In this document: positions 56,365 through 64,000 of the stretch, piece after piece
Layout: every line of letters begins with the position of its first letter
How positions within the stretch are numbered: the first letter of the stretch is position 1
From: Ilyomonas sp965214235
GTDB lineage: Bacteria; Bacteroidota; Bacteroidia; Chitinophagales; Chitinophagaceae
Direction: 5' to 3'
Length of the DNA: 64,000 nucleotides
NCBI GenBank assembly: GCA_965214235.1
Contig: CBDCBH010000002.1
Coordinates: 372,001 to 436,000, forward strand
Made by a program: the position numbers and the translations under genes
Notes under the pieces: generated by a model
The model's database searches: none
What the model saw: the letters and a program-made list of their open reading frames with translations, nothing else
What the model was told of the DNA's origin: nothing

Positions 56365-57320
56365 CATTTTTCTAATGAAAACAAACTATCTACAAATTCA
56401 TGCTTATCAAAGATGAGAAGATCAGTCATTTTTTCACCGACTCCAATAAACTTCACCGGAATTTTTAACTGGTTTGCAATTGCCAAAACAACGCCGCCTT
56501 TAGCAGTACCATCCAGCTTTGTAACCGCTAAAGAAGTTACTTCTGTTGCCTGCATAAACTGCTTTGCCTGCTCTACAGCGTTTTGCCCGGTTGAGCCATC
56601 AAGCACTAACAAAACTTCATGCGGCGCACCGGGAATTACTTTGCTGATTACACGTTTTATTTTACTCAACTCTTCCATTAAATGCAGCTTGTTGTGTAGC
56701 CTGCCGGCAGTATCAATAATAGCAATATCGGCATTGCGCGCAACGGCACTTTGCGCTGTATCAAATGCAACGCTGGCAGGGTCGCTGCCCATTGCCTGCT
56801 TTACAATTGGCACACCCGCACGCTCGCTCCAAATGGTAAGCTGATCGACCGCTGCGGCACGAAACGTATCGGCCGCACCTAATATCACATTGTTGCCAGC
56901 CTTTTTATAATTGTAAGCCAGCTTGCCAATGGTAGTGGTTTTGCCAACGCCATTTACGCCAACCACCAGCATGATATAAGGCTTTGTTGTAACCGTAAAA
57001 TCTTTGTGTGTTTGGTCGGGCGAATCAACAAGCATGGCTTCAATTTCATCCTGCAACAAACGGTTTAGTTCGCCTGTACCTATATACTTATCTCGTGCCA
57101 CGCGCTTTTCAATGCGCTCAATAATTTCAATAGAAGTTTCAACACCAACATCAGCGGTCATAAGCGCTTCTTCTAAATTATCGAGCACTTCTTCATCTAC
57201 GGTGCTTTTGCCCGCAACGGCTTTGGTTATTTTTTCAAAAAAAGAAGTCTTTGTTTTTTGCAAGCCTTCATCCAACGATTCTTTTTCTTTCTTGCCAAAC
57301 AGTTTTCCAAAAAAACTCAT
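56364..57320 (-). CDS. ftsY: Signal recognition particle receptor FtsY
   Basis: A 318-residue SRP GTPase without the long acidic N-terminal domain of E. coli FtsY. The four-helix N domain (about 20-100) is followed by the G domain: G1 GVNGVGKTTTIGKLA, DTFRAAAVDQL, IDTAGRLHNK, TKLDGTAKGG and the closing GVGEKMTDLLIFD. It docks ribosome-SRP complexes at the membrane. The short N-terminus is common in Bacteroidota. Confidence 0.97.
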   Translation of the reverse strand: MSFFGKLFGKKEKESLDEGLQKTKTSFFEKITKAVAGKSTVDEEVLDNLEEALMTADVGVETSIEIIERIEKRVARDKYIGTGELNRLLQDEIEAMLVDSPDQTHKDFTVTTKPYIMLVVGVNGVGKTTTIGKLAYNYKKAGNNVILGAADTFRAAAVDQLTIWSERAGVPIVKQAMGSDPASVAFDTAQSAVARNADIAIIDTAGRLHNKLHLMEELSKIKRVISKVIPGAPHEVLLVLDGSTGQNAVEQAKQFMQATEVTSLAVTKLDGTAKGGVVLAIANQLKIPVKFIGVGEKMTDLLIFDKHEFVDSLFSLEK

Positions 57321-57472
57321 GAATTTTTTTTAAGTGCGAAGATATTGATTAAAAAAAGCAGTTGTCTGAACCAGGATTGATGAGATGCCTTGGATGTGTA
57401 TGATGAAGTGATTGATATACCCAGAGTACAACTTTACAGAACTTATTTTTGAAGCAAAAACAAACCTGTTTA

Positions 57473-59008
57473 TTATTTCCAGACAGGCTTCAATTTATCA
57501 ACTTGTAACTTTTGAATCTGGAGATGATCCGGCGATGAAATTTGAATTTCATTCAATAAAGATTTAGGAAAAAAGATGTCGGTCATCACAGTTAATCCAT
57601 CATCTGCAAACATTTCTATTGAAGCCGCATCAATGATAAATGTGATGTTCATTTCAGCTTCATCAGCTAACCTTGGCGCAGTATGTTTGGCTGCAAATTC
57701 TTTATTAAAATCAGATTCACCCGTTTTCGTTCTATCAATAAAATATTGATTGCTGTTTTTATCGTAACCGGCTACAAGGCTTTCTCCGCTTATGTTTGAG
57801 AAAGAGATTGAAAAGTTAGTAAGTTGATTGGCAGATACAGTAACACGATATGCCGTGTTAATATTTTTTGTATCAGCTACTTTATAATTATCAGCTTTTA
57901 TATGGGTAAGTGTTTTAAAAGGCGTTGCTATTGTATTCAATTCTTTTACCGGCATTGAAGTAACATATAGTTTGTTTTTAACCTCTTTTACGCTCAATTC
58001 CCGCGGCACTGTATTGGCACTGCGCCATGTTGAGGTAGGCACTTTTGTGGCGTAATTCCAGTTGCTCATCCAGCCCAAAAAAATGCGCCGGTTACCCGTG
58101 TTGCTCCATGTTACGCCAGCATAATTATCAGTACCGTAATCCATCCATTTTATATCATTTGCATCATCGGCTGTAAAAGTTTTTCCATCAAAATGCCCTG
58201 TAAAATATTGTGTGCCTGAACCGCCGTTTGGCGCACCAGGATTGATGTTTACCATTGCTACCCAAACCTCTTTGCCATTGTGTTGCAATAAAAACAAATC
58301 AGGGCATTCCCATACGCCGCCATGAGCGCCAAGTGAGCTTCCGAAGTCGCTTTCATGCGTCCAGTTTTTTAGGTTGGGTGATGAATAAAAAGAAACATGA
58401 TCTTTCACTGCCAATATCATGATCCACTTTTTATTTTTTTCAAACCACATTACTTTCGGATCGCGAAAATCGCGGCTGCCTCCATTAGGAAGCACAGGAT
58501 TGTTTTCATACTTCGTCCATTTTTTTCCGTTATCCAAACTGTAAGCAATGCACTGCCGTTCATAATCGTTTTTACCGGCTCGTTCTGCAACCATATCATG
58601 ACTTGTGTAGATGGCAACCAATGGTGCTTTGCCGTCTTTTCCAAAGCCGGAAGTGTTGTTTTTGTCAACCACTGCACTGCCCGAATATATGTATCCCAAA
58701 CTGTCTGGGTACAATGCAATGGGCTGATGTTTCCAATGTATCAAATCGGTGCTGATAGCGTGTCCCCAATGCATCGGTCCCCAAACCGTACTGTCAGGAT
58801 AATATTGATAAAACAGATGGTAGATGCCATCATTATATACCATTCCGTTGGGGTCGTTCATCCAATGCGCCGGAGGTGTAAAATGGATTTGCGGACGATA
58901 CAGTTCATTGTAAGGTTTGCCTTGTGCAATGGCGCCGATTTGCATAAAAAGAAATGAAGTAAAAACAAAAATATTGATGGATTGACTATTGCTTTTCATA
59001 AGGATCAT
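57473..59008 (-). CDS. GH32 exported fructan hydrolase (levanase/inulinase-like)
   Basis: A 511-residue enzyme with a signal peptide (ends FMQIGAIAQ). GH32 signatures are complete: HWMNDPNGMVY with the nucleophile Asp, FRDPKVMWF (RDP) and WECPDLFLL with the acid Glu. The five-blade propeller is followed by a C-terminal beta sandwich (FSISFSNIS, EMNITFIIDAASIEMFADDG). It would release fructose from levan, inulin or sucrose in the periplasm. ATGs at 59008 and 58999 are both possible starts. It lies 10 bases after the thioredoxin-like gene. Confidence 0.95.
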   Translation of the reverse strand: MILMKSNSQSINIFVFTSFLFMQIGAIAQGKPYNELYRPQIHFTPPAHWMNDPNGMVYNDGIYHLFYQYYPDSTVWGPMHWGHAISTDLIHWKHQPIALYPDSLGYIYSGSAVVDKNNTSGFGKDGKAPLVAIYTSHDMVAERAGKNDYERQCIAYSLDNGKKWTKYENNPVLPNGGSRDFRDPKVMWFEKNKKWIMILAVKDHVSFYSSPNLKNWTHESDFGSSLGAHGGVWECPDLFLLQHNGKEVWVAMVNINPGAPNGGSGTQYFTGHFDGKTFTADDANDIKWMDYGTDNYAGVTWSNTGNRRIFLGWMSNWNYATKVPTSTWRSANTVPRELSVKEVKNKLYVTSMPVKELNTIATPFKTLTHIKADNYKVADTKNINTAYRVTVSANQLTNFSISFSNISGESLVAGYDKNSNQYFIDRTKTGESDFNKEFAAKHTAPRLADEAEMNITFIIDAASIEMFADDGLTVMTDIFFPKSLLNEIQISSPDHLQIQKLQVDKLKPVWK

Positions 59009-59018
59009 ATTTTTCGTT

Positions 59019-59513
59019 TTACAAAGAAGCCACTTCTTTTGCTACTGCTTCCGGCTCGGTAACAAAGGGAATAGTTTTTACCAATTTCATCTCTTTGTTA
59101 TACATTGCCACAAAAGGAAAGCGTTGCACGCCATAATATTTTTGTACTGTAAATGTGTAGCCTTCTGTTCCCATTTTTATGTAATGCTTCGATGAGATAT
59201 GAAAGGTGGAATCAAACGGTTTCATCTCTTTCACCGGCTGGTACGTTATCATTACAATTTGTTTATTATTTAAATCCTTATCGTATTTCAGCAACTCTTT
59301 TGTAAACGCCTGGCAATGCTCGCAGGTAGGTGAAAAATAAATAAGAATGGTTGGAATGTTTTTTTTCAATTCTTTATAAGTATAAGTCTTTCCATTCAGC
59401 ATGGCGATTGAAAAGGGTGCGATGCCAGTTTTAGTATTTGGCTGCGCAAAGCCAGTGCAGCAAAGCATTACAGACAATACAAGGCTGCTTATTTTTTTTA
59501 TTGTAATCATCAA
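59019..59513 (-). CDS. Exported thioredoxin-like protein
   Basis: A 164-residue protein with a signal peptide (ends MLCCTGFAQ) and a thioredoxin fold: TILIYFSPTCEHCQAFTKEL (CEHC redox motif, about 64-67) and the cis-Pro loop in VQRFPFVAMYN. It belongs to the TlpA-like redoxins. It is the first gene of an operon with the GH32 enzyme, which is an odd pairing. Confidence 0.88.
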   Translation of the reverse strand: MMITIKKISSLVLSVMLCCTGFAQPNTKTGIAPFSIAMLNGKTYTYKELKKNIPTILIYFSPTCEHCQAFTKELLKYDKDLNNKQIVMITYQPVKEMKPFDSTFHISSKHYIKMGTEGYTFTVQKYYGVQRFPFVAMYNKEMKLVKTIPFVTEPEAVAKEVASL

Positions 59514-59896
59514 AAAATTTTGTTGTAATGATACATGATGATTTGCTAATTTGTTTTTAAAAAAGCGTGCCTTTGTTTTTCCATTGTTTATGTACTTATG
59601 AATAGCATTTCAAAAAGAGCATCAATAATAAACCTTGTTCATTAAAGTTATTTTACAGCGTCATGCCGAGGAATCAAGCCATCTCATTATAATAAAAAAG
59701 TTGATTTAGTAAAGAGATTTTTACTTATTACCAAACAACAAACGAAATCCATATTTTAATGAAAACAAAACGTAACAAATTGTCATTCCAACCGCCACCG
59801 ATTCTCCCTATTTTTTCAAGAAAAAAATTTGCTTTCTTTCCTAAAGCGTTCAATATTTGTGTATCCTTTACACACTCACTTAAACGATTGTAGCTT
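59514..59896. other. Divergent intergenic region
   Basis: No gene. AT-rich; it must carry the promoters for the thioredoxin-like/GH32 pair and the GH13 gene. AATATTTG at about 59850 is one base from TAnnTTTG. No clear operator palindrome is visible. Confidence 0.4.
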
Positions 59897-62800
59897 ATGA
59901 AATTTTTATTTACCTTTTTCTGTGTATTCTTATTTTGCACAGCGCACAGCCAATTGCTCTCCTGGTCGCCAACTTTTATTACAGAACAATCTCAAAACAT
60001 AACCATCACAGCGGATGCTACAAAAGGCAATAAAGGTTTGCTGAACCATGCTGCCGGCGATGTGTACGTGCATATTGGTGTAATTACAAATCAAAGTAAT
60101 AACAGCAGCGACTGGCGGCATGTGCAATCGACATGGGCTACCACAGCAGATAGCATTCATGCGGTTTCAACCGGTGTAAATCAATGGACGTTTACGTTGC
60201 CGGGCACTGTGCGTTCGTTTTTTAAAATGACCGACCCAACAGAAACCATTGTAAAGATTGCCATCTTATTTCGAAGCGGTGATGGCAACACAAAACTCGC
60301 CAACAGCGATGGCAGCGATATGTATGTGCCTGTTTACACAACCGGCTTGCAAACCAGAATTACGCAGCCTTACCGGCAGCCTCTGTTTGCTTCTTTGCCT
60401 GAACCTATAACCTATAAAGCAGGCGATGCAGTTACTGTTTCGGCGGTAGCCAGCACTACGGCGGTGTTGCAGTTGTTTTATAACGGAAAAGCCATTGCTT
60501 CCACCACAGGCACAACTATTACGGCAACAGCCGCTGCTGTAAACGGAAATAACCAGGTTATCGTAACGGCAACCTCAGGCTCGGTTATAAAAGCCGACAC
60601 ACTTTCTTTTTATGTAAATTCAACTGTTGTGGTGCAAAGCCTTCCGGCTGGCGTAAGAGACGGCATTAATTATGGTAAGGATGGCACTTCGGTTACGCTT
60701 GTTTTATTCGCTCCTTTTAAAACCCGTGCTGCCGTAATTGGAGACTTTAATAACTGGATGCGCTCGGCTGGCTATGAAATGTACCGGACACCCGACAGTA
60801 GCCGTTACTGGATTACTTTAACGGGCTTAAGTGCAGGTGTAGAGTACGCATATCAATATGTAGTGGATGATACGCTGAAAGTGGCAGATATGTTTACTGA
60901 AAAAATATTAGACCCTGTTAACGACCCTTACATTGATGCGCAAACGTATCCGAATTCAAAACCTTACCCTGCAGGGCAAACCGGCATTGTAAGCGTGTTG
61001 CAAACTGCACAGCCTGCTTACAACTGGCAGGTTACAAACTTTACCAAACCCGATAAACGCAATCTTGTTATCTACGAATTGTTAATTAGAGATTTTGTTG
61101 CAAAGCATAACTGGCAAACGGTAAAGGATTCCTTATCTTATTTAAAAAGCCTTGGCATTAACACCATCGAAGTAATGCCGTTCAATGAGTTTGAAGGCAA
61201 CATTAGCTGGGGTTACAATCCCGATTTCTTTTTTGCGCCTGATAAATATTATGGTACCCAAACAGCCGTAAAGCAATTTATAGATACCTGCCATAAATTA
61301 GGCATTGCGGTAGTTATGGATATGGTGATGAACCATGCATTTGGCTCTTCGCCAACTGTGCAATTGTACTGGGATCCGGTTCTTCAACAACCAGCCGCAA
61401 ATAATCCCTGGCACAACGCCGTGGCGCCGCATCCGGCAAGTGTTGGCTACGATTTTAATCATACAAGCCCGGCTACGGAAGAATTGGTTGAACGCGTGGT
61501 TGAGCATTGGTTGCTCGATTATAAAATTGATGGTTTCCGATGGGATTTATCAAAAGGCTTTACCCAAAAGTATTCCGGTAACGACTATAATTTATGGGCA
61601 GAATACGATACGGGTCGTGTTACCATTTGGAAGCGAATTTATGATACGATGCAAAATATTGTTCCCGGCTCGTATTGCATTTTGGAACACTTTGCTGCTA
61701 ATAATGAAGAGATTGATTTAAGCAATTATGGAATGATGTTATGGGGTAATGAAAATTATAATTACAACCAGGCAACCATGGGTTATTTGGATAACAATGG
61801 TTCGGATTTGAGTTATGGAATTTATTCAGACAGAGGCTGGGCAAACCCTAACCTTGTTACTTACCAGGAAAGCCACGATGAAGAAAGACTGATGTATAAA
61901 AATGAACAGTATGGAAACAGCAACGGTTCTTACAACATAAAAAATATTCCTACCGGTTTGCAACGAAACGCAATGGCAACAGCGTTTTGGGCAATGCAGC
62001 CTGCGCCAAAAATGCTATGGCAGTTTGGCGAGTTAGGATACGATTATTCCATCAACACTTGTGCTGATAGTGTTACAATTAACAACAATTGCCGCACCGA
62101 TCCTAAACCCATCCGTTGGGATTATCTTACCGATCCTAACCGTGCTGCTTTGCGCAATGTATATGCACGTTTGTTTGCGCTTCGTGAACATGCTGCTTAT
62201 CTTCCTGCCTTCACAGCACCTGCCGATAGCATCAGGTGGAGTTTAACGGGCGCTTTTAAATGGGAAACTATTAATTCGGCACCCATTGATATTGCTGTAA
62301 TTGGAAATTTTGATGTGGTGGCGCAAAGCGGAAGCATTACCTTTTCTCATACCGGCACCTGGTACGATTATCTTGCCGGCACTTCATTTTCGGTAACGAA
62401 CACAGCGCAAACTTATACGCTGCAACCCGGCGAGTATCATGTGTTTATTGATCAGAATGCAAGTGCTGTTTTGCCTTTGCAATTGCTATCTTTCAGTGGA
62501 TTCAGAAACACGAATGCTATTACTGTAAACTGGACAACAGCCAACGAACGGAATATAAATTCTTTCACTGTTGAGCGTTCTTTTGATGGTATTCATTTCA
62601 CTTCTATTGGCTCTGTTAAAGCTGCCAATGAAGTTCAGCACAGCTATATTTTCACTGATAAATCTGCAGCTGCCGTCAACGCAACAGGCGTTGTTTATTA
62701 TAAACTAAAAACCATCAATCAAGATGGTAGCGCAACTTATTCTGCCATTGTAAAAATTAATCCGTTAACGGGAAACGCAAAAGTTATGTTGTACCCTAAC

Positions 62801-63034
62801 CCTGTAAAAAATGGCACCGCCTATTTAAAAGTAGATAACAACATTTCAGGAAAAATTCAGATAACTATTGCAGATGCCAGCGGGAGAATTTGCATCAGTC
62901 AAACAGCACAGGCATCAGGCAATGATATGCAAATGCCGTTGAATGTTTCATCGCTCGCCAATGGTGTGTATCATGTAAAAATTACCAACAACAGCACCCA
63001 AGTGTTATTGCAAAAATTAATCATCGAGCGTTAG
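59897..63034 (+). CDS. T9SS-exported GH13 alpha-amylase-like protein
   Basis: A 1,045-residue protein with a signal peptide (ends FCTAHSQ) and an N-terminal beta domain (about 20-150). It continues with a bacterial-Ig-like stretch, a CBM48-like E-set domain (VTLVLFAPFKTRAAVIGDFNNW) and a GH13 barrel: VVMDMVMNHAFG, GFRWDLSKGF with the nucleophile, YCILEHFAANNEE with the acid, and YQESHDEERLMYK. Unlike many GH13 enzymes, the last motif reads SHDEER rather than NHDxxR. The C-terminus has an LPLQLLSFSGF linker motif and a type A T9SS sorting domain (MLYPNPVKNG, ISGKIQITIADASGR, LANGVYHVKI). It is probably anchored on or released from the cell surface to attack starch or glycogen. Confidence 0.94.
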   Translation: MKFLFTFFCVFLFCTAHSQLLSWSPTFITEQSQNITITADATKGNKGLLNHAAGDVYVHIGVITNQSNNSSDWRHVQSTWATTADSIHAVSTGVNQWTFTLPGTVRSFFKMTDPTETIVKIAILFRSGDGNTKLANSDGSDMYVPVYTTGLQTRITQPYRQPLFASLPEPITYKAGDAVTVSAVASTTAVLQLFYNGKAIASTTGTTITATAAAVNGNNQVIVTATSGSVIKADTLSFYVNSTVVVQSLPAGVRDGINYGKDGTSVTLVLFAPFKTRAAVIGDFNNWMRSAGYEMYRTPDSSRYWITLTGLSAGVEYAYQYVVDDTLKVADMFTEKILDPVNDPYIDAQTYPNSKPYPAGQTGIVSVLQTAQPAYNWQVTNFTKPDKRNLVIYELLIRDFVAKHNWQTVKDSLSYLKSLGINTIEVMPFNEFEGNISWGYNPDFFFAPDKYYGTQTAVKQFIDTCHKLGIAVVMDMVMNHAFGSSPTVQLYWDPVLQQPAANNPWHNAVAPHPASVGYDFNHTSPATEELVERVVEHWLLDYKIDGFRWDLSKGFTQKYSGNDYNLWAEYDTGRVTIWKRIYDTMQNIVPGSYCILEHFAANNEEIDLSNYGMMLWGNENYNYNQATMGYLDNNGSDLSYGIYSDRGWANPNLVTYQESHDEERLMYKNEQYGNSNGSYNIKNIPTGLQRNAMATAFWAMQPAPKMLWQFGELGYDYSINTCADSVTINNNCRTDPKPIRWDYLTDPNRAALRNVYARLFALREHAAYLPAFTAPADSIRWSLTGAFKWETINSAPIDIAVIGNFDVVAQSGSITFSHTGTWYDYLAGTSFSVTNTAQTYTLQPGEYHVFIDQNASAVLPLQLLSFSGFRNTNAITVNWTTANERNINSFTVERSFDGIHFTSIGSVKAANEVQHSYIFTDKSAAAVNATGVVYYKLKTINQDGSATYSAIVKINPLTGNAKVMLYPNPVKNGTAYLKVDNNISGKIQITIADASGRICISQTAQASGNDMQMPLNVSSLANGVYHVKITNNSTQVLLQKLIIER

Positions 63035-63053
63035 TATTTACTCATCTTTTTGT

Positions 63054-63090
63054 AAAAAGAGCTGTTTACTAAAACGGCTCTTTTTCTTTT
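63054..63090 (+). terminator. Terminator of the GH13 gene
   Basis: AAAAAGAGCTGTTT and AAACGGCTCTTTTT form a stem with one wobble pair, followed by TCTTTTC, 20 bases after the stop. Confidence 0.8.
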
Positions 63091-63124
63091 CTGTAAAAGA
63101 ACTTTATCTTGTTAAAAAATAAGC

Positions 63125-63556
63125 ATGGATGAGATTACAAAAACATATACCAACGGCGAAATAACCATCGTATGGAAACCGAAGATGTGTATTCATTCTA
63201 CGCTTTGCTGGAAAGGCGAAACAGGTTTGATAGATGTTTTTAATCCGAAAGAACGCCCATGGATAAAAGCAGGAGGCGCGGGCACACAAAGAATTATAGA
63301 GCAGATAAACAAATGCCCGAGCGGAGCTTTGAGTTTTTACAGAAATAATGATAAAAACAAACCAGAGCAAACAAGCGGCGAAAGTATTGTAGAAGTATTG
63401 CGGAACGGACCTTTATTAGTACACGGAAATATTGTAGTAAAAGAAAACGATGTTGCCACGCATAAAAATAAAGTAACTGCTTTTTGCCGTTGTGGTGCAT
63501 CAGCAAACAAGCCGTATTGCGATGGAAGCCATAACGCGATTGGATTTGTGGGATAG
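63125..63556 (+). CDS. CDGSH iron-sulfur protein with Fer4_19 domain
   Basis: A 143-residue soluble protein with two iron-sulfur parts. Residues about 10-75 are a divergent ferredoxin-like Fer4_19 domain (KMCIHSTLCWKG, INKCPSGALSF). Residues about 118-135 hold the CDGSH signature CRCGASANKPYCDGSH, which binds a 2Fe-2S cluster by three Cys and one His. Such fusions are common in soil and aquatic bacteria; an electron or cluster-transfer role is likely. A weak hairpin (GCGG/CCGC at 63614) may end it. Confidence 0.93.
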   Translation: MDEITKTYTNGEITIVWKPKMCIHSTLCWKGETGLIDVFNPKERPWIKAGGAGTQRIIEQINKCPSGALSFYRNNDKNKPEQTSGESIVEVLRNGPLLVHGNIVVKENDVATHKNKVTAFCRCGASANKPYCDGSHNAIGFVG

Positions 63557-63636
63557 CAATAAAACTTATAAACATTACTCCGGATAATGCTTTGAACAAT
63601 GAAAAACAAACGAGCGGAGAGCCGCGTTCTTTTAAG

Positions 63637-64000
63637 TTATTTATAAAGTAGCGTATTGGGATGAAACGTTCGCCACGAATGCCAGAACTCTTGATAGGCT
63701 TGTAAGGCAGCCATTTGCACACCTTTTAATTTTCCATCAACACATAAGCCGTTCATTGTCCATACAGAGTTTGTATTGGTATCTGTTAAGGCGTTGCTAT
63801 CTCTTTTTTCAAATTGTAAAATAACATTGTTTACACGCCTGTTAAACACATGAAACGTAGCTGTATCTTTTTCAATCGTTACCAATAAAGGCATTGATGG
63901 CAATGAGTCCTGAATCATTTTATTCTTCACCAATTCATTCCAATCGTATGCTTTTGCAAAACCGTTTTCTTTTACACCAATTACCCATGATTTAAATTTC
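63637..64000 (-). CDS. DUF3179 domain protein (5' end beyond window)
   Basis: The C-terminal 121 codons of a gene entering from the right edge. The frame is open beyond 63933: KSWVIGVKENGFAKAYDWNE can be read upstream, so it is partial and does not start at 63933. WTMNGLCVDGKLKG and QEFWHSWRTFHPNT are typical of the DUF3179 C-terminus. Function is unknown; members are exported or membrane-associated. It converges on the CDGSH gene. Confidence 0.87.
   Translation of the reverse strand, partial: KFKSWVIGVKENGFAKAYDWNELVKNKMIQDSLPSMPLLVTIEKDTATFHVFNRRVNNVILQFEKRDSNALTDTNTNSVWTMNGLCVDGKLKGVQMAALQAYQEFWHSWRTFHPNTLLYK

Noticed and set aside
56275..56844. 189-residue plus-strand ORF rich in Thr/His/Ser at its start
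   Set aside because: The start is the translated simple repeat at 56305-56364 and the rest is antisense to ftsY.

Overview
The window looks like a chromosomal segment from a Bacteroidota bacterium, most likely family Chitinophagaceae. This rests on protein families rather than a marker search: a type IX secretion (T9SS) sorting domain, DUF5686 and DUF3857 families, propeller (Y_Y_Y) and TPR histidine kinases, LytTR regulators, a 1,108-residue SecA, a 1,267-residue RpoB, and several TAnnTTTG promoter boxes with little Shine-Dalgarno signal. I found no tRNA, rRNA, CRISPR array or prophage.

Layout. 1-12 kb: a GH78 alpha-L-rhamnosidase running off the left edge lies directly behind a TPR histidine kinase. 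Next come decayed histidine-kinase tails with a PIN toxin-antitoxin pair among them, a secreted sugar isomerase/epimerase-like protein, a MITE-like element, a lipoprotein and a large propeller histidine kinase. 12-24 kb is largely housekeeping: LemA/TPM operon, secA, a cyclic-nucleotide phosphodiesterase, a candidate structured RNA, mutS2 and dnaG. 24-38.6 kb: envelope proteins (DUF5686, two DUF3857 transglutaminase-like proteins, a TolB-like propeller/barrel protein), queG, a glyoxalase-II-like hydrolase and a cytoplasmic GH13 glucosidase. 38.7-49.4 kb is strikingly damaged: a frameshifted LytTR regulator and its frameshifted kinase, a shortened porin-like gene, a CsgG-like lipoprotein, a beta-helix gene cut by an IS5-family element, a helicase with one nonsense codon, and a membrane sensor separated from a DNA-binding-like partner by one in-frame amber codon. 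49.5-64 kb: rpoB alone without rpoC, an orphan ABC ATPase, a HipA-like kinase with DUF3037, ftsY, a GH32 fructan hydrolase behind a thioredoxin-like protein, a T9SS-exported GH13 amylase-like enzyme, a CDGSH iron-sulfur protein and a DUF3179 gene cut by the right edge.

How the genes work together. Four glycoside hydrolases (GH78, GH13 twice, GH32) point to use of plant or microbial polysaccharides. They are scattered and have no SusC/SusD pair here. The most unusual material is the recycling of one histidine-kinase core: two intact genes share an almost identical kinase half behind unrelated sensors, at least three more tails lie dead nearby, and a short palindromic repeat sits in frame inside the core and recurs against the rpoB stop codon. 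The candidate non-coding RNA before mutS2 is the best lead for an undescribed element.
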